From Microcoleus asticus IPMA8 (GTDB lineage Bacteria; Cyanobacteriota; Cyanobacteriia; Cyanobacteriales; Microcoleaceae), in assembly GCF_013179805.1 (NCBI RefSeq), contig NZ_SRRZ01000005.1, positions 38,819 through 102,818 of the forward strand: DNA of 64,000 nt, in the 5' to 3' direction. Shown one piece after another: positions 62,404 through 64,000 of the stretch. The notes under the pieces were generated by a model. The model had not been told where the DNA came from, ran no database searches, and saw nothing but the letters and a program-made list of their open reading frames with translations. The translations under genes and the position numbers were made by a program. Position 1 is the first letter of the stretch; each line of letters starts with the position of its first letter.

Positions 62404-62883
62404 ATGGCTCGCGAGCCGATTCAAACATGGTATTTTACCCTAGTTGTCGTTCACTTAGAAGACCGTTTTCTACTGGTACAAGAGCGCAAGTACGAGCAGC
62501 AGTGGTATCTCCCAGCAGGGCGAGTGGAAAAAGGGGAGACTTTGCTCGAAGCTGCTATGCGCAATACCATTGAGGAAGCGGGCATTTCCGTCATCGTTGA
62601 GGGAATTCTCAGGGTAGAGCACACAGTGATGCCTAGGGGTAATGTGCGCCTCCGAGTCATTTTTGTGGCTCGTCCAGAAGATAAGACGCCCCCCAAGAGC
62701 AAGCCGGATGAGCATACTTTGTGCGCTGGCTGGTATTCTCTCAAAGAATTAGACCAGTTGTCTCTACGGGGAGAGGAAGTTCGGGAAATGTTTCAATATA
62801 TGGCAAGCGGCGCTCCCATTTATCCCATCGACTTGCTCACCATCGAGGGAGCTCCTTTTAAAAATTACCGCTATCGCTGGTGA
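62404..62883 (+). CDS. NUDIX hydrolase
   Basis: 159 residues. The Nudix box is GRVEKGETLLEAAMRNTIEE, then AGI. The metal-binding EE pair is intact, but the RE pair of the consensus reads RN, and the next residue is T. Nudix enzymes cleave nucleoside diphosphates linked to another group. The changed position may shift activity but does not remove the main metal ligands. Its product is likely cytoplasmic. ATG 62404 is the natural start. Confidence 0.85.
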   Translation: MAREPIQTWYFTLVVVHLEDRFLLVQERKYEQQWYLPAGRVEKGETLLEAAMRNTIEEAGISVIVEGILRVEHTVMPRGNVRLRVIFVARPEDKTPPKSKPDEHTLCAGWYSLKELDQLSLRGEEVREMFQYMASGAPIYPIDLLTIEGAPFKNYRYRW

Positions 62884-63564
62884 ATCCATCGATTTTGGAT
62901 TTTGGATTTTGGATTTTGGATTGAATAATTACTTCCAAGGATGAATCCGGTTGTGTAACCGAATTGGAAACAGGGGTCGATCGAACGGATTGATCGTGTT
63001 TAATGAATTAGTGGCGCTCCAGATCCCGGAAAAAGACGGTATAGCAGCGGCGCAGTCTGTTTTTTGCTCGCCCCAGTCCTGCCCGTCTGACGCCCCGCTC
63101 ACCATTCTCAACAATAGCTGAGAAACCGAGTATAGGGTTCGGCAAAAGGCATTCGGGAAGAAAAACAATGCTTTCAGCAATTAAGAACGTCCTAACCCTA
63201 TTGACAGTTGCTACAACAGCGAAGAAAAATCTCGGTTCTCAGGTTGAATCAGTCAAGAAACCCGCTTTCTACGCTTGAGTGCTTGAGTTGAGGGTCGTGG
63301 AATCTAAATAAAAGTCGATCGGGCAATTTCGATACCGACCGTGCTAAAATTATACCTTTGAATTCCCAACCTCTCCTCATTAAAACGAATTCACACTCAA
63401 TCACAACCACAACAATATAAATTACCAATCCCCCAATCTCTCAATCCCCCAATCCCCCAATCCCCCAATCTTAAAATCTAACCATCTCCCAATCCCCCAA
63501 TCTAAAATCTAACCATCTCCCAATCCCCCAATCTAAAATCTAAAATCTAAAATCTAAAATTTAA
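62884..63564. other. Gene-free region with CCCAATC and AAAATCT tracts
   Basis: 680 bp. GGATTTT units at 62895-62923 and a long CCCAATC/AAAATCT tract at 63421-63562 end right at the next ATG. A minus-strand frame of 83 codons (62929-63180) has no recognisable features. An AAGAAACCCGCTTTCT relative of the dispersed repeat lies near 63256-63271. Confidence 0.6.
63421..63562. repeat. Compound heptamer repeat tract
   Basis: About ten CCCAATC-type units alternate with AAAATCT and CATCTCC units. The tract abuts the TonB-like start codon, as the tract before accD does. Confidence 0.85.
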
Positions 63565-64000
63565 ATGACTGACTCTTCCTCTCTAGCCAACACCCTTTCC
63601 GAACCGCTGCGCCAGCCTTATTGGTGGGCAGCTTTAGCTTCTGTGAGCCTTCACGGAGTCCTCGGAGCAACCGCCCCGACGCTCTCAAGCATACTTTATG
63701 GTGGAAATTCCTCAAAAAATATCCCCGGTTCTGTCGGCTTGGTAGAACTAACTCCCACAGAGGCCGGCCGCCTGCCACAAGCCATACCCCCGCGCCCGTC
63801 CAATAAGCCGTTTTTGATCGCACCAGTTCCCTTGCCCGCCTCGCCCAAGTTAGCCCCGCCCTTGGCGGGGGCGGGCGCTCGCGGGATCCGGCCGCCACCA
63901 TCGGGGCGGGGTCGCGGGGGCACGTCTGCCGGTGGGGACGGGCGGGGGCGGGGGGGGGGCGGGGGGCGCGGGGGCGGGGGGGGGGGGGGGGGGGGGGGGG
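63565..64000 (+). CDS. TonB-like energy-transducer protein, N-terminal part (cut by window edge)
   Basis: Open from ATG 63565 to the end, about 145 codons. The first part MTDSSSLANTLSEPLRQPYW, then WAALASVSLHGVLGATAPTL, is a cytoplasmic tail plus the single membrane anchor of TonB-like proteins. VGLVELTPTEAGRLPQ and a Pro-rich region (IPPRPSNKPFLIAPVPLPAS) follow, as in TonB linkers. From about 63890 the sequence becomes Gly/Arg-rich only because of the poly-G stretch, which is probably not genuine. The C-terminal domain is not in the window. Confidence 0.7.
   Translation, partial: MTDSSSLANTLSEPLRQPYWWAALASVSLHGVLGATAPTLSSILYGGNSSKNIPGSVGLVELTPTEAGRLPQAIPPRPSNKPFLIAPVPLPASPKLAPPLAGAGARGIRPPPSGRGRGGTSAGGDGRGRGGGGGRGGGGGGGGGG
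63890..64000. other. Poly-G low-quality contig end
   Basis: The last 110 bases are almost pure G with scattered C and end in a run of more than 25 G. Two-colour Illumina chemistry reads missing signal as G, so this is best explained as artefact at a contig end. Confidence 0.8.

Noticed and set aside
62929..63180. Minus-strand frame of 83 codons
   Set aside because: No ribosome site, no conserved motifs, composition like the surrounding intergenic DNA.
63565..64000. Gly/Arg-rich C-terminal extension of the TonB-like protein as a real collagen- or RGG-like domain
   Set aside because: It arises only from the poly-G end, better explained as base-calling artefact.

Overview
The window is cyanobacterial DNA, most likely from a filamentous Oscillatoriales relative of Microcoleus/Oscillatoria. 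The photosynthetic genes psbV, psbV2 and petJ lie together. The HIP1 octamer GCGATCGC is frequent, and intergenic regions carry heptameric short tandem repeats (ATTTTAG and CCCAATC types) and GAAACCGGGTTTC palindromes. Housekeeping genes (ispD, accD, pilD, dxs, class II aldolase, tRNA-Lys) are of cyanobacterial type. The last ~100 bases collapse into poly-G, which looks like a contig end with sequencing artefact.

Layout. 1-6167 (minus): a tightly packed operon of split STAND genes, HTH-NTPase, two WD40 proteins with amplified repeats, and a second NTPase cut by the left edge. 6.4-7.8 kb: an RsbW-like ATPase whose two halves are in swapped order, and an OmpR-type regulator. 8-15 kb: GT9 glycosyltransferase, ispD, Uma2, two SDR genes divergent from an AraC regulator, and a LysR gene. 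15-22 kb: small cyanobacterial proteins, a TPR protein, an aspartic-protease two-gene module, GNAT, a tandem-domain adenylyl cyclase, pilD and accD. 23-25 kb: psbV-psbV2-petJ. 25-34 kb: CHAD protein, an exostosin gene broken by an amber codon, 2TM protein, PQQ propeller, YyaL-type protein, and three tandem XRE regulators facing a strong opposite promoter with a hairpin. 34-38 kb: dxs, a second aspartic-protease module and an FAD oxidoreductase.

38-47 kb (minus) is a surface-glycan export operon: two GT2 enzymes, a truncated GT2, Wzm permease, a Wzt ATPase fused to a sulfotransferase, and a sulfotransferase fused to a degenerate NodB domain. A ~42-residue module recurs five times in four of these proteins. 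47.6-49 kb holds decayed IS110 and IS630 elements. 49.8-56 kb: a beta-lactamase-fold protein, a small conserved protein, three tandem ~160 bp repeats, a CapA-like protein and a mutarotase. 56-57.6 kb: tRNA-Lys and the class II aldolase. 57.7-61.4 kb is worn accessory DNA: a STAND pseudogene meeting a truncated TerB-like fragment at one breakpoint, an MFS transporter, an orphan antitoxin and a Uma2 remnant. The window closes with a lipase-like hydrolase, a NUDIX protein and the start of a TonB-like gene.

The most promising leads for undescribed biology are the split STAND/WD40 operon, the repeated aspartic-protease pair, the recurring module of the glycan operon and the circularly permuted RsbW-like gene.
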